Below are positions 37,687 to 47,232 of a stretch of 64,000 nt of DNA, piece by piece (position 1 is the first letter of the stretch; the number at the start of each line of letters is the position of its first letter). The stretch is from Heyndrickxia coagulans 36D1 (lineage in GTDB: Bacteria; Bacillota; Bacilli; Bacillales; Bacillaceae_C), in assembly GCF_000169195.2 (NCBI RefSeq), contig NC_016023.1, positions 992,001 through 1,056,000 on the forward strand, written 5' to 3'. The notes beneath the pieces were generated by a model, which was not told the DNA's origin, did no database searches, and was given only the letters and a program-made list of their open reading frames with translations. The position numbers were made by a program, and so were the translations under genes.

Positions 37687-39096
37687 TTACGCTGTTTTTT
37701 TCGCTTCTTGTTGCAGCTCACTGTGGCGGATGCTGTATCCGAAGTAGATCACCATGCCGATTGCGAACCAGACAACGAAGCGGATCAGGGTTGCCGGCTG
37801 TAGGCTTGCGATCAATATGCCGCAAGTAATTGCACCGAGAGCCGGTATAACCGGGGCAAGCGGTGTTTTAAACGGACGTTCCAGATCCGGGCGTTTATAG
37901 CGGAGCACAATGACTGCCACGCATACAATCACAAATGCAGCAAGCGTCCCAATATTGGTCATCTCAGCCACAATATTGATCGGGAGGAACCCGGCTGTGA
38001 TCGCGGTGACGATTCCGACCAAAACAGTTGAAGTCGCTGGAGTTTTTCTCTTTTCACTGACTTTTGAAAAAATTTTAGGCAAAAGTCCGTCACGCGACAT
38101 GGCAAACAATACACGCGTCTGCCCGTATGCCATAACAACCAATACGGAAGTAATCCCGCAAATGGCCCCAACGGAAACCAGTGCCGCACCCCAGTGAATG
38201 CCAATTTGCTGCAATGCATACGCAACGGGAGCAGAAGCAGCTTCCGGCCTGCTGAAAATGCTGAATTTGACAACGCCTGTCAAAATGGCGGAAACGATGA
38301 TATACAACACGGTACAAATTAACAAGGAGAACAAAATTCCGCGCGGCACGTCTTTTTGCGGGCGGCGCGTTTCTTCTGCAGCTGTCGATACAGCATCAAA
38401 GCCGATGTAAGCAAAGAAAATAACCGCTGCGCCCGAAAGCACGCCTTTAAATCCGAACGGCATAAACGGATGCCAGTTGACCGGTTTCACATGTGCGACA
38501 GCAAGCACCACAAACAGCAGGACAACGGCTACTTTTATGGCTACGATGATGCCGTTCAGGCGAGATGTCTGCTGGACCCCTGAATACAACAGCCAGGCAA
38601 CTAGAGCGATAATGAGAATGGCCGGCAGGTTGACAATGCCACCGTCCATCGGTGCAAGCGTCAGCGCTTTTGGCAGATGAACTCCGAGATTTCCAAGCAA
38701 GTTCACGGCGTATCCGGACCAGCCGATCGCAACGGTTGAAACAGCCAGGCCGTATTCCAAAATCAAATCCCAGCCGATAATCCATGCCCAAAATTCACCC
38801 AGCGCCGCATACCCGTAAGTATAAGCACTTCCGGCAACCGGCACCATTGATGCAAATTCTGCATAACACAAGGCAGCAAATCCACATGCGAGCCCCGACA
38901 GGATAAAGGAAATAACGAGTGCAGGGCCGGAATAGTTTGCTGCAGCCACACCTGTCAGCACGAATATCCCTGTGCCGATAATGGCGCCGATCCCGAGCAA
39001 AGTGAGATCGAGTGCACCAAGCGCTTTTTTCAGCCCTTGCTTGCCCTGGGTCCCTTCTACAAGGTTTGCGATTGCTTTTGTCTGAAAGATGCTCAT
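37687..39096 (-). CDS. APC-family amino acid permease, YfnA/CAT-like
   Basis: Proton-coupled amino acid importer, 469 residues with about 12 membrane segments. It has the consensus helix-1 break GIGAIIGTGIFVLTGVAAANYSG, GLACGFAALCYAEFASMVPVAGSAYTYGYAALGE, and the CAT-type block FFAYIGFDAVSTAAEETRRPQKDVPRGI. B. subtilis relatives are YfnA and YhdG (branched-chain and other amino acids). GGGGAGG precedes ATG 39096. Monocistronic. Exact substrate not predictable. Confidence 0.87.
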   Translation of the reverse strand: MSIFQTKAIANLVEGTQGKQGLKKALGALDLTLLGIGAIIGTGIFVLTGVAAANYSGPALVISFILSGLACGFAALCYAEFASMVPVAGSAYTYGYAALGEFWAWIIGWDLILEYGLAVSTVAIGWSGYAVNLLGNLGVHLPKALTLAPMDGGIVNLPAILIIALVAWLLYSGVQQTSRLNGIIVAIKVAVVLLFVVLAVAHVKPVNWHPFMPFGFKGVLSGAAVIFFAYIGFDAVSTAAEETRRPQKDVPRGILFSLLICTVLYIIVSAILTGVVKFSIFSRPEAASAPVAYALQQIGIHWGAALVSVGAICGITSVLVVMAYGQTRVLFAMSRDGLLPKIFSKVSEKRKTPATSTVLVGIVTAITAGFLPINIVAEMTNIGTLAAFVIVCVAVIVLRYKRPDLERPFKTPLAPVIPALGAITCGILIASLQPATLIRFVVWFAIGMVIYFGYSIRHSELQQEAKKTA

Positions 39097-39138
39097 TTCT
39101 CATCCTCCCCAAGAATTTTTGGATAATTGCATAATTCT

Positions 39139-39166
39139 ATTATACTTTTCATTGAAAATTTATCAA
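39139..39166 (-). promoter_or_regulatory. Promoter of the YfnA-like permease
   Basis: Minus strand TTGATA (39166-39161), 16 nt, TATAAT (39144-39139), about 43 nt before the start codon. Confidence 0.6.
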
Positions 39167-39333
39167 TATAGAAATATAACAAATTAAGAAAAAATTTGGA
39201 TTGTAAGAAATTGTAACTCTTATCGTTCTTTTCCATCCTTCCCGGATATGCCTGCATCTGCTTGGCGGCTGCAGAAACTGTTTTGTTTGCTTCGTCATGG
39301 AACACGGCAGAGTAAAAATTTGCACATGAAATA

Positions 39334-40160
39334 GGGCTTGCTGAATAAGCAAAACCTACAGAATCGGCAAGGGATGCTGAGGATTTTGTGAAACTTTAAA
39401 TGCAAAATATAGGAAAACTTTGTGATTGAAAGCTGTTTCAATGATTAGAATATGTTAAGATAGACCTTCGTTTTTCCACGCTTCCTTAACTTAGACGTGT
39501 TCTATGTTAAGGAAGACCTCCTTTTTTCCGCGCTTCCTTAACTTAGACGCGTTCTATGTGAAGGAAGACCTCCTTTTTTCTGCGCTTCCTTAACTTAGAC
39601 GCGTTCTATGTGAAGAAAGGCCGTCTTTTTTCCACGCTTCCTTCACTTAGACGGGCTCTACGTTAAGAAAGACCTCCTTTTTTCCTTGCTTCCTTCACTT
39701 AGACGGGCTCTATGTGAAGGAAGACCTCCTTTTTTCCTCGCTTCCTTAACGTAGACGGATTCTATGTTAAGGAAGACCTCCTTTTTTCTGCGCTTCCTTA
39801 ACATAGACGGGCTCTATGTTAAGAAAGACCTCCTTTTTTCCTCGCTTCCTTCACGTAGACGAGCTCTACGTTAAGAAAGACCTCCTTTTTTTCCGCACTT
39901 CCTTAACTTAGACGGGCTCTATGTGAAGGAAGACCTTCTTTTTTCTGCGCTTCCTTAACTTAGACGGGCTCTACGTTAAGGAAGACCTCCTTTTTTCTGC
40001 GCTTCCTTCACGTAGACGGGCTCTATGTGAAGAAAGACCTCCTTTTTTCCGCGCTTCCTTAACGTAGACGCGTTCTATGTGAAGAAAGGCTATATTTGAG
40101 ACAGATCTTGTTGACAAATTGGGTACCAACTCAGAATCGGATTTGTTCAGCAAACACTAA
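39334..40160. mobile_element. Transposase-less element with inverted ends carrying a hairpin array
   Basis: Starts GGGCTTGCTGAATAAGC at 39334 and ends near 40157 with TTGTTCAGCAAACAC, an imperfect inverted copy. The first about 120 bp are homologous, with order kept (GGCAAGG, ATGCTGA, TTTAAATG, GAAAGCTG), to 52368-52500; the last part (TATTTGAGACAGATCTTGTTGAC) resembles 52533-52556. Between these halves sits the 52-bp array. There is no coding capacity. Interpreted as a MITE-like element in which a repeat array has grown or inserted. Confidence 0.5.
39451..40089. repeat. Array A: twelve 52-bp hairpin units
   Basis: Units start at 39481, 39533, 39585, 39637, 39689, 39741, 39793, 39845, 39898, 39950, 40002 and 40054: period 52 bp throughout, with one 53. 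A partial unit occupies 39451-39480. Each unit is an inverted repeat, CTTCCTTMACNTAGA, 5-nt loop, TCTAYGTKAAGRAAG (35 bp), plus a 17-bp spacer ACCTCCTTTTTTCYGCG. Both arms vary between AAC and CAC (or GTT and GTG), but the variants do not pair consistently. No coding frame. Confidence 0.9.
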
Positions 40161-40420
40161 ATAAAAGGACGTACGCGAAGTTTTTTCGTGAAGGTACTGA
40201 AATGCTGACCCGGGGCCGGAACGCATATCACTTCGTTTGGCAATTTAACCCTGTTCATTTAAAAATTGGCATTTCCCCCATGCAGCGGATTTTTTACTTT
40301 GCACAGATGAGAGGCCACGAACCTTTTACTTGTGGTTCAGAGCCAAAACCGGGCCTAAAATCTTTCTTAGAACGGCCCGCGATCCTTCAACATCGTAAAC
40401 CTGTTCCGAAATATCCGATG

Positions 40421-40449
40421 GTCGCAATCCCGCTCTCGTATGGTATAAT
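40421..40449 (+). promoter_or_regulatory. Extended -10 promoter
   Basis: GTCGCA (40421-40426), 17 nt, TATAAT (40444-40449) preceded by TG at the extended -10 position. It lies 24 nt before the start codon of the following gene, with AAGGAGGGG between. Confidence 0.6.
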
Positions 40450-40472
40450 CAAACTATCAAGGAGGGGATTTT

Positions 40473-41864
40473 ATGGCAGCCCAATTGACCATTACAGACC
40501 GCAAACATGTGGTTCACGCGGATATAGAAAGGATGGCCGTTTTTTTGCAGGGCAAATTTGTCGAGGCAACCGGTGATGATGGCCGCCTGTGGTATGTGTT
40601 TTTTTACAAGGACCATTATTTGAACGCGATACCCGCAACCAAAATCAAACGGGGGTCCAAAGTGGCACAGGCTTTCCGTGACTGCATTGTGCTCGAGCCT
40701 CCCCATCCGCTGATTGATTTGCTTTTCCAGCCGGGTTGCTCATTTAAAACCATTCATTTTGCCCAGCTTACTGGCAAAATGGAGAAACTGTTCCCGCCAC
40801 TTGAAGCCGCCTGGATTGCCACGTTTTTCGAATCGTTTGTCCCGAAACGGAAGCTCTTTGAATATATCCAATCCATCTTTTATGAATACCGCCGCAATGG
40901 CCAGCTATTGCAGTGCACGCGCATCCTTCGCATTTTAAAAGACTTTGCGCCGAAGCAAAGCTGGGTCAAGCAAATGTCCCGCGATTTAAATCTGATTAAG
41001 TACGACAAACTCTTTCAATCCTATTCACCCGAACTGATCCGGAAAGACCCCCTTTATGCCGAAAAACTTTTATATGAGAAAATGCCGGATGCCGAAGCTT
41101 TTGCAAAACTTTGCGACCTACTGCGTGCGCAAAACCGGTGGGCGGACGAAATCGCGTTAAGCCTTGAGCAAATGGAATCGTCGCCGACCGATACCGGCTA
41201 CAAAGCGCTCCTTGAACGGCTGGACGCGCATTTCGAAGAGGCGGAAAAAATGGCCATTTTGGAAAATCTCTATGCCCGCATCCGGCAGTTTGAACCGCTG
41301 CAGCAAGATTTACTAAAGTTTTATATTGAGACAAAACAACTGGAAAAAATGATCCCGATGATGCTTGAGGAACAGATTCAGTTGAGTGCGAAACAGGCAG
41401 AAAAAGTGGAAAAGATGCTTGAATCATGGAGCCCGGATGATGGTGAAACAGATGTAGAAGCACTGAACCGGCTTGCCCCGCTCTTTTCCGGGCATCCGGC
41501 ACAGGCAGAGAAATTCGTGGTAAAATGCACTTCCTATTTGTTACAGCACCGGGACACTTCCTATATACTGGAATGGCTGCTTCCGTTCAAGAAAGCAGCC
41601 GGGCATTTGCCGGCCATCCGCAAAGTGGAGCAAATGCACCAAATGGCGGACGATCCCGACAAGCAATCCCTGCTCGGGGAATTGTATTTTGAATTTGGGC
41701 AGTACGACAGAGCGCTTGACTGTTTCAGCTGGGAAATGGAGTTGCGGGAAAACGACCCCGCCCCGGTCAAATGGTTGTCAAAAATTTATCACGAACTCGG
41801 CATGCAAGCGGAATCGAACGCATACCGAAATTTGTATATTGATATGGAAAAGCGAAGAGCGTAA
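40473..41864 (+). CDS. Helical-repeat (TPR-like) cytoplasmic protein of unknown function
   Basis: 463 residues, no signal peptide or membrane segment. An N-terminal beta-rich part (about 1-75, MAAQLTITDRKHVVHADIERM) precedes helical hairpins, the last of which resemble TPRs (LGELYFEFGQYDRALDCFSWEMELRENDPAPVKWLSKIYHELGM region, about 400-455). The KRKLFEYIQSIFYEYRRNGQLLQCTRIL part is strongly basic. AAGGAGGGG precedes ATG 40473. It stands alone between repeat arrays A and B. Probably a protein-interaction scaffold; nothing specific can be claimed. Confidence 0.75.
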   Translation: MAAQLTITDRKHVVHADIERMAVFLQGKFVEATGDDGRLWYVFFYKDHYLNAIPATKIKRGSKVAQAFRDCIVLEPPHPLIDLLFQPGCSFKTIHFAQLTGKMEKLFPPLEAAWIATFFESFVPKRKLFEYIQSIFYEYRRNGQLLQCTRILRILKDFAPKQSWVKQMSRDLNLIKYDKLFQSYSPELIRKDPLYAEKLLYEKMPDAEAFAKLCDLLRAQNRWADEIALSLEQMESSPTDTGYKALLERLDAHFEEAEKMAILENLYARIRQFEPLQQDLLKFYIETKQLEKMIPMMLEEQIQLSAKQAEKVEKMLESWSPDDGETDVEALNRLAPLFSGHPAQAEKFVVKCTSYLLQHRDTSYILEWLLPFKKAAGHLPAIRKVEQMHQMADDPDKQSLLGELYFEFGQYDRALDCFSWEMELRENDPAPVKWLSKIYHELGMQAESNAYRNLYIDMEKRRA

Positions 41865-41928
41865 GGCGAAAGTGGGGCCAGACCCTGCTTTTTTTATGGC
41901 CGAGTACGCAGGTCGCCCAAATGGCTGC

Positions 41929-42740
41929 GATGAAGGACATTTCTGCGGGCGGACGGATCCCCTTTTGTCTTTCATGCCTGTGATGAAGGACATTTCTGGG
42001 GGCGGGCGGGGTCCCTTTTGTCTTTCATGCCCGCGATCAAGGACATTTCCGAGGGCGGGCGGATCCCCTTTTGTCCTTCATGCGCGGGATGAAGGACATT
42101 TCCGAGGGCTGCCGTCTCTCTTTTGTCTTTCATAATCTCGATGAAGGATTTCTATTGGTGGGCGGGTCCCTTTTGTCCTTTTGAACTCTCCAAAAAGACA
42201 TTTCGAACACTACCCAAGCCGCTTTTGGCCTTTTGAAACCTCCAAAAAGACATTTTGAACACCAACCAGGCCACTTTTGTCTTTTTGAAACCTCCAAAAG
42301 GACATTTCGATCGCTACCCGGGGTCCTTTTGTCTTTTTGAAGCCTCCAAAAGGACATTCCGAACACCAACCAGGCCACTTTTGTCCTTTTCAAACCTCCA
42401 AAAAGACATTTCGAACACTACCCAAGCCACTTTTGGCCTTTTGAACCCTCCAAAAGGACATTTCGATCGCTACCCGGATTCCTTTTGTCCTTTTGAGCCC
42501 TCCAAAAGGACATTTCGATCACTGCCCGGGTTCCTTTTGTCTTTTTGAGCTCTCCAAAAAGGCATTTCGAACACTACCCAAGCCACTTTTGGCCTTTTGT
42601 AACCTCCAAAAAGACATTTCGAACACCAACCAAGCCGCTTTTGGCCTTTTCAAACCCCCAAAAGGACATTTCGAACACCAACCAAGCCGCTTTTGGCCTT
42701 TTCAAACCTCCAAAAAATATTTCAATCGCCACCCGAGTGA
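41929..42740. repeat. Array B: about sixteen 52-bp hairpin units of two stem types
   Basis: Unit anchors recur every 52 bp (42249, 42301, 42353, 42405, 42457, 42509, 42561, 42613, 42665), while the first four intervals are 52-53 bp and one at the type switch is about 50. Units 1-4 form TGTCYTTCAT, 7-nt loop, ATGAAGGACA; from about 42140 the arms become TGTCCTTTTG and CAAAAGGACA, again with a 7-nt loop. Hairpin 27 bp plus spacer 25 bp. Several units are exact (for example 42086 and 42486 regions), others have wobble or mismatched pairs. The last unit decays at 42717. Confidence 0.88.
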
Positions 42741-42796
42741 TGTCCGTTCCCGCTTCAAAAGACATTCCGCCGGTTATTTTCGCCCGTGATCAACTT

Positions 42797-42828
42797 GAAA
42801 GCCGCCCCGCGCATCCGGGACGGCTTTC
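42797..42828 (-). terminator. potABCD terminator
   Basis: GAAAGCCGTCCCG/CGGGGCGGCTTTC (minus strand) with a 6-nt loop, immediately after the potD stop; one mismatch in 13 bp. Confidence 0.7.
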
Positions 42829-42829
42829 G

Positions 42830-43903
42830 TTATTTGGTATGCATTTTAAATTCCAAAAATAGCTCATTATAGCGGGCGAGTTTTTTCTTGCCAAGGTTTT
42901 TATATACTTCCAGTTTCTTTGTGAGTGCAGCATCCGGATAAAAACGGCGGTCGCCGGAAATCGATTTTGGCAAAATCTTCAGAGCCGCTTTGTTCGGCGT
43001 TGAATAACCGACATACTCGGCGTTTTGCGCGGCGTTTTTCGGATCGAGCATAAAATTGATAAACTTCAGGGCGCCATCCACGTTTTTCGCTGTTTTCGGG
43101 ATGACCATGTTGTCGAACCAGAGATTGGAGCCTTCGCTCGGCACAACATAGTTCAGCTTTTTATTCTCTGACATGATCTCAGCCGCATCCCCCGACCAGA
43201 CAACCCCGAGCGAAGCTTCTTCATTGGCCAGCAGCATCTTGATTTCATCGCCGACGATCGCTTTCACATTCGGCATCAGCCGATCAAGTTTTGCTTTTGC
43301 CTGCTGCAAATGTTTTTCATTCGTATCATTCAGCGAGTAATGCAGGCTGTTGAGCCCCATCCCCATCACTTCGCGGGCGCCGTCCACAAGCAGAATCTGA
43401 TTTTTCAAATCGGGATCCCACAGGTCGTCCCAGCTTGTAATTTTTTTGCCGCCAAGCATGCTTGAATTATACACAATCCCAACCGTCCCCCAGAAATAAG
43501 GCACCGAATATCGGTTTTTCGGATCAAACGGCAAATCCATAAAGCGCGAATCGATATATTTCAAGTTCGGCAGCTTCGAATGATCAAGCGGAATCAGCAA
43601 GTTCTCCTTTTTCATCTTTTCGATCATATACTCGGATGGAACCGCAACATCAAACGTTGTACCGCCCTGGGAGATTTTTGTCATCATGGCTTCGTTCGAA
43701 TCGAAAGTTTGATAAATGACTTTGATGCCGGTCTGCTTTTCAAATTTCTTAATCAAGGCGGGATCGATATAATCCCCCCAGTTGTAAATCGTGAGCGTAT
43801 TCCCGCCTGCATAGCCTTCCGTTTGGTTCATGCGTCCAGCGAGAAATTGCAGGGCAAGGGCGACAACGATTATCGCAATAAAAACACGCAGCAGCTGTTT
43901 CAT
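42830..43903 (-). CDS. potD: Spermidine/putrescine-binding protein PotD, lipobox cysteine replaced
   Basis: Extracellular polyamine-binding component of PotABCD, 357 residues. TLTIYNWGDYIDPALIKKFEKQTGIKV is the PotD N-terminal block, and WGTVGIVYNSS, LGVVWSGDAAEIM and LWFDNMVIPKTAKN line the ligand site. The N-terminal hydrophobic segment (about 4-21) ends FLAG-R where Gram-positive relatives have a LAGC lipobox: the codon is CGC, one base from TGC. It may therefore be anchored by its uncleaved segment or released rather than lipid-modified. Overlaps potC by 4 nt. Confidence 0.93.
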   Translation of the reverse strand: MKQLLRVFIAIIVVALALQFLAGRMNQTEGYAGGNTLTIYNWGDYIDPALIKKFEKQTGIKVIYQTFDSNEAMMTKISQGGTTFDVAVPSEYMIEKMKKENLLIPLDHSKLPNLKYIDSRFMDLPFDPKNRYSVPYFWGTVGIVYNSSMLGGKKITSWDDLWDPDLKNQILLVDGAREVMGMGLNSLHYSLNDTNEKHLQQAKAKLDRLMPNVKAIVGDEIKMLLANEEASLGVVWSGDAAEIMSENKKLNYVVPSEGSNLWFDNMVIPKTAKNVDGALKFINFMLDPKNAAQNAEYVGYSTPNKAALKILPKSISGDRRFYPDAALTKKLEVYKNLGKKKLARYNELFLEFKMHTK

Positions 43904-44709
43904 CTTTTAACCCCCATTCCGTTCGTGCGGGCCTGGCGCTGGTTCACGAGGTAGTATCCGATCACAAGGATAATAGAGAAGAAGAAGAGCAGCGTTGACA
44001 GCGCGTTAATCGTGAGCGAGATCCCTTGGCGCGCACGCGAATAAATTTCAACGGAAAGCGTCGAATAGCCGTTCCCGGTGACAAAAAAGGTGACGGCAAA
44101 ATCATCGAGCGAATACGTGAGCGCCATGAAAAAACCGGCAAAAATACCGGGCGTAATGTACGGGAGAATCACCTTCGACAACACATCCCACTGGCTTGCC
44201 CCAAGGTCGCGCGCCGCATCAATCAAAGTTGGGCTCATTTCCTGCAGTTTCGGCAGCACCATCAGCACAACAATCGGAATGCAAAAAGCGATGTGCGAAA
44301 CGAGAACGGATGTAAACCCGAGCTTGATCCCTGCAATCGTAAATAAAATCAGGAACGATGCACCGATAATGACGTCAGGGCTTACGATCAGCACATTATT
44401 GAGCGAAAGCAGCGCATTTTTCGTTCTTCTTCTTTTCACAAACCGGATCGCGAGCGCCCCCATCACACCGATCACCGTTGAAATCGCGGATGCGAGTAGC
44501 GCAATCACAAGCGTATTGATGACAATGATCATAAGGCGCGTGTCCTGGAACACTTCCTTGTACCATTCCCATGTAAAACCGCTAAATTCATGCATGTTCC
44601 CTGCTTTGTTGAACGAATAATACATTAAATAAAAGATCGGTGCGTAAAGGACGATAAACACAAATATCAGATATAAGTTTGACCATTTCCATCTTTTTTT
44701 CAACTTCAT
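43900..44709 (-). CDS. potC: Spermidine/putrescine ABC transporter permease PotC
   Basis: Inner-membrane permease, 269 residues and six membrane segments. The EAA loop that contacts PotA is present: [20 protein letters not shown]. The N-terminus WSNLYLIFVFIVLYAPIFYLMYYSFN is characteristic of PotC. It starts 3 nt after potB ends and overlaps potD. Confidence 0.94.
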   Translation of the reverse strand: MKLKKRWKWSNLYLIFVFIVLYAPIFYLMYYSFNKAGNMHEFSGFTWEWYKEVFQDTRLMIIVINTLVIALLASAISTVIGVMGALAIRFVKRRRTKNALLSLNNVLIVSPDVIIGASFLILFTIAGIKLGFTSVLVSHIAFCIPIVVLMVLPKLQEMSPTLIDAARDLGASQWDVLSKVILPYITPGIFAGFFMALTYSLDDFAVTFFVTGNGYSTLSVEIYSRARQGISLTINALSTLLFFFSIILVIGYYLVNQRQARTNGMGVKR

Positions 44710-44712
44710 CCC

Positions 44713-45504
44713 TCACTTCCGGTTGCCGGTCACAATCATAATGACGACCATGGCAATGATCAAAAAGACGGCGATCGTAGACCCCATGCCCCAATCCTGT
44801 GTGACAAGGAAATGCTCCTCAATTGCCGTACCGAGCGTAATGACACGGTTTCCCGCAATCAGGCGCGTAATCATAAAGAGTGACAGAGACGGAATAAAGA
44901 CAGCCTGACACCCTGATTTGACACCGTCCAGCGTGAGCGGAAACACAACGCAGCGGAACGTGGCCCATTTCGAGGCGCCAAGATCGCGCGCCGCATCCAT
45001 AAAGACCGGGTTTAGTTCTTCAAGCGCGTTATAAATCGGCAAAATCATAAATGGGATAAAAATATAAGTAGACACAAACAAAAAGCTGAAGTCTGTAAAT
45101 AAAATCTGCTTTTGCCCGATGCCCATCCATTCAAGAAACGAGTTGGCCGGGCCGAATGTGCCGAAAATCCCGAGAAACGCATACGCTTTTAACAACAAAT
45201 TGATCCATGTCGGCAAAATGATTAATAAGAGCCAGAGCTGCTTATGCCGCGATTTTGTCAAAAGATAAGCAGTCGGATACGAAATCAAAAGTGTAAACGC
45301 CGTAATCAAAAACGCATACCAAAAAGAGCTCAGCGTCATTTTCAAATAAACGGGCGTAAAAAATTTTTCATAGTTGACAAGCGACAAATGCCCTTCAATA
45401 TCAAAAAAAGAATAATAGAGAATGAGCAAAATCGGCGCGATTACAAAAAGAAGGATCCACAGCAAATACGGAACGAGATAAAAAGTGCGTGCATTTACTT
45501 TCAT
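44713..45504 (-). CDS. potB: Spermidine/putrescine ABC transporter permease PotB
   Basis: Inner-membrane permease, 263 residues and six membrane segments, with EAA loop [23 protein letters not shown] 45504 overlaps the potA stop (45501) by 4 nt. Partner of PotC in the transport channel. Confidence 0.94.
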   Translation of the reverse strand: MKVNARTFYLVPYLLWILLFVIAPILLILYYSFFDIEGHLSLVNYEKFFTPVYLKMTLSSFWYAFLITAFTLLISYPTAYLLTKSRHKQLWLLLIILPTWINLLLKAYAFLGIFGTFGPANSFLEWMGIGQKQILFTDFSFLFVSTYIFIPFMILPIYNALEELNPVFMDAARDLGASKWATFRCVVFPLTLDGVKSGCQAVFIPSLSLFMITRLIAGNRVITLGTAIEEHFLVTQDWGMGSTIAVFLIIAMVVIMIVTGNRK

Positions 45505-46601
45505 GGCCGGACCTCATCGTACGCTTCCAGGCGCCGGTCGAATTCCTCTTCTGTTTCGCCGAATCTCATCACGTGGATCGCTTCCGGTTCAAAATAAAGG
45601 CCGATCGTATCCCCGACTTTTGCTTTTTTTGTCGAGTGGACAAGCCATTCATTTCCCTCTTCATCGTAGCAACAAATTTCATAATGGACGCCGCGGAACA
45701 GCTGCGTATCCACCCGCACTTTCAAGTTCCCTTTTTCCGGTGTCGTGATTTCTAAATCTTCCGGGCGGATGACAATTTCAACCGGCTCGTTCGGATGAAA
45801 GCCGCGGTCAACGCATTCGAACGCATGGCCGTTAAATTCCACAACAAAATCCTTGATCATTTTTCCCGGAAGGATATTGGACTCGCCGATAAAGTCCGCG
45901 ACAAAGCGGTTGATCGGTTCATCGTAAATATCGGTCGGCGTGCCGCTCTGCTGGATTTTCCCGTTATTGATGACAAAAATTTCATCGCTCATCGCAAGCG
46001 CTTCTTCCTGGTCGTGCGTGACAAAAATAAACGTAATGCCAAGGCGGCGCTGCAGTTCACGCAGTTCATACTGCATCTCTGTCCTTAGCTTCAAATCCAG
46101 CGCGGAAAGCGGTTCGTCCAGCAAAATCACTTCCGGTTCATTGACAATCGCGCGCGCAATCGCGACACGCTGCCGCTGCCCGCCTGACATTTCGCTGATT
46201 TCCCGGTTTTCATAGCCTTCCAGATTCACAAACTTCAAGGCTTCTTTTACTTTTTGTTCAATCACAGCTGCCTTCATTTTTTTAATGCGCAGCCCAAATG
46301 CGACGTTTTCATACACATTTAAATGAGGAAATAGCGCATAATCCTGGAAAACGGTATTGACCTGGCGCCGGTTGGCTGGCACGTCATTCACGATTTTTCC
46401 ATTGATGTAAATATTTCCTTTTGTCGGCGCAATAAATCCCGCAATCAGGCGCAAAATCGTTGTTTTTCCGCAACCCGACGGTCCGAGCAGAGTGTAAAAT
46501 TTTCCGCGTTCTATTTCAAAACTGACGTCATCCAAAATAGCAGGATCATCGTCGTATTGTTTTGTGACATGTTCAAAACGAATGATGATATCGCTGTTCA
46601 T
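45501..46601 (-). CDS. potA: Spermidine/putrescine ABC transporter ATP-binding protein PotA
   Basis: ATPase of the polyamine importer, 366 residues: Walker [11 protein letters not shown]-loop [20 protein letters not shown], signature [16 protein letters not shown], Walker [14 protein letters not shown] and the His switch [14 protein letters not shown], then a C-terminal TOBE domain (about 280-350). Lies 26 nt after potR and couples to potB. Confidence 0.95.
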   Translation of the reverse strand: MNSDIIIRFEHVTKQYDDDPAILDDVSFEIERGKFYTLLGPSGCGKTTILRLIAGFIAPTKGNIYINGKIVNDVPANRRQVNTVFQDYALFPHLNVYENVAFGLRIKKMKAAVIEQKVKEALKFVNLEGYENREISEMSGGQRQRVAIARAIVNEPEVILLDEPLSALDLKLRTEMQYELRELQRRLGITFIFVTHDQEEALAMSDEIFVINNGKIQQSGTPTDIYDEPINRFVADFIGESNILPGKMIKDFVVEFNGHAFECVDRGFHPNEPVEIVIRPEDLEITTPEKGNLKVRVDTQLFRGVHYEICCYDEEGNEWLVHSTKKAKVGDTIGLYFEPEAIHVMRFGETEEEFDRRLEAYDEVRP

Positions 46602-46627
46602 TGCTGTCCTCCTCTTCTATGTTCAGC

Positions 46628-47170
46628 TTACAGATACGATTCCGTAGCAACGAGTACAAGCCTGGACCGGCCTTCCGCGTCATTCAGGATCTGATGCTCA
46701 TCGGATGCATGATAATAAATGGCTTCTCCGGCTTTTGCACGGTACAGGCGTTTGCCAAGCCGCACCGCAATCCGGCCTTCCAGTACATAGGCAAAGGTTT
46801 CCGATAAAGAAGGTTCAAACGTTTTAAACTCCCCTTTTTCCTCAAGCGTAAGCAGGATCGGTTCCATTTCCTTTTCATTCGATTCCGGGACGAGCCACTG
46901 GATTTTATAACCGCGCTCTTCATCGAGATAATCGGTCTGGTCTTCTTCCCCGTATACGACTTTTTGTTCACGCTCTTCTTCGTCAAAAAATTCTTTCGGC
47001 GTGCAGCCGAGCACTTCCAATATATTAAAAAACGTGTCAATCGAAGGGGAGCTTAAATCCCGCTCAAGCTGGGAAATATAGCCTTTGCTTAAGTCCGTGC
47101 GCTCTCCAAGTTCCTCTTGGGTGAGTCCTTTTTTTAACCTTAAGTTTTTAATTTTTTTCCCGATCTTCAT
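46628..47170 (-). CDS. XRE-cupin regulator of the pot operon
   Basis: 180 residues: an N-terminal XRE helix-turn-helix (TQEELGERTDLSKGYISQLE, about 15-35) and a C-terminal cupin domain (about 110-178, with YVLEGRIAVRLGKRLYRAKAGEAIYY). The architecture is that of PuuR-type polyamine-responsive repressors. As first gene of potR-potABCD it probably represses the operon when polyamines are plentiful. ATG 47170 is preferred (GGAAGG 7 nt upstream); the ATG at 47173 is also in frame. Confidence 0.87.
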   Translation of the reverse strand: MKIGKKIKNLRLKKGLTQEELGERTDLSKGYISQLERDLSSPSIDTFFNILEVLGCTPKEFFDEEEREQKVVYGEEDQTDYLDEERGYKIQWLVPESNEKEMEPILLTLEEKGEFKTFEPSLSETFAYVLEGRIAVRLGKRLYRAKAGEAIYYHASDEHQILNDAEGRSRLVLVATESYL

Positions 47171-47232
47171 CATAAAACCTTCCATTTTGTTTAGCATTTG
47201 TAAACTCAAAGGCAAGGAAGTTTTGTTTTGTT

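Noticed and set aside
39093-39305. Minus-strand 70-codon frame overlapping the YfnA-like start
   Set aside because: Covers the permease promoter and ribosome site; the fragment FHDEANKTVSAAAKQM has no recognised family.
39481-40089. Array A (and B, C) as CRISPR
   Set aside because: There are no unique spacers: the whole 52-bp unit is conserved, including the segment between arms, and no cas genes are present.
42255-42789. Open frames of about 100 codons within array B
   Set aside because: Their repeated peptides mirror the DNA repeat; no start signals, and the same occurs in several frames.
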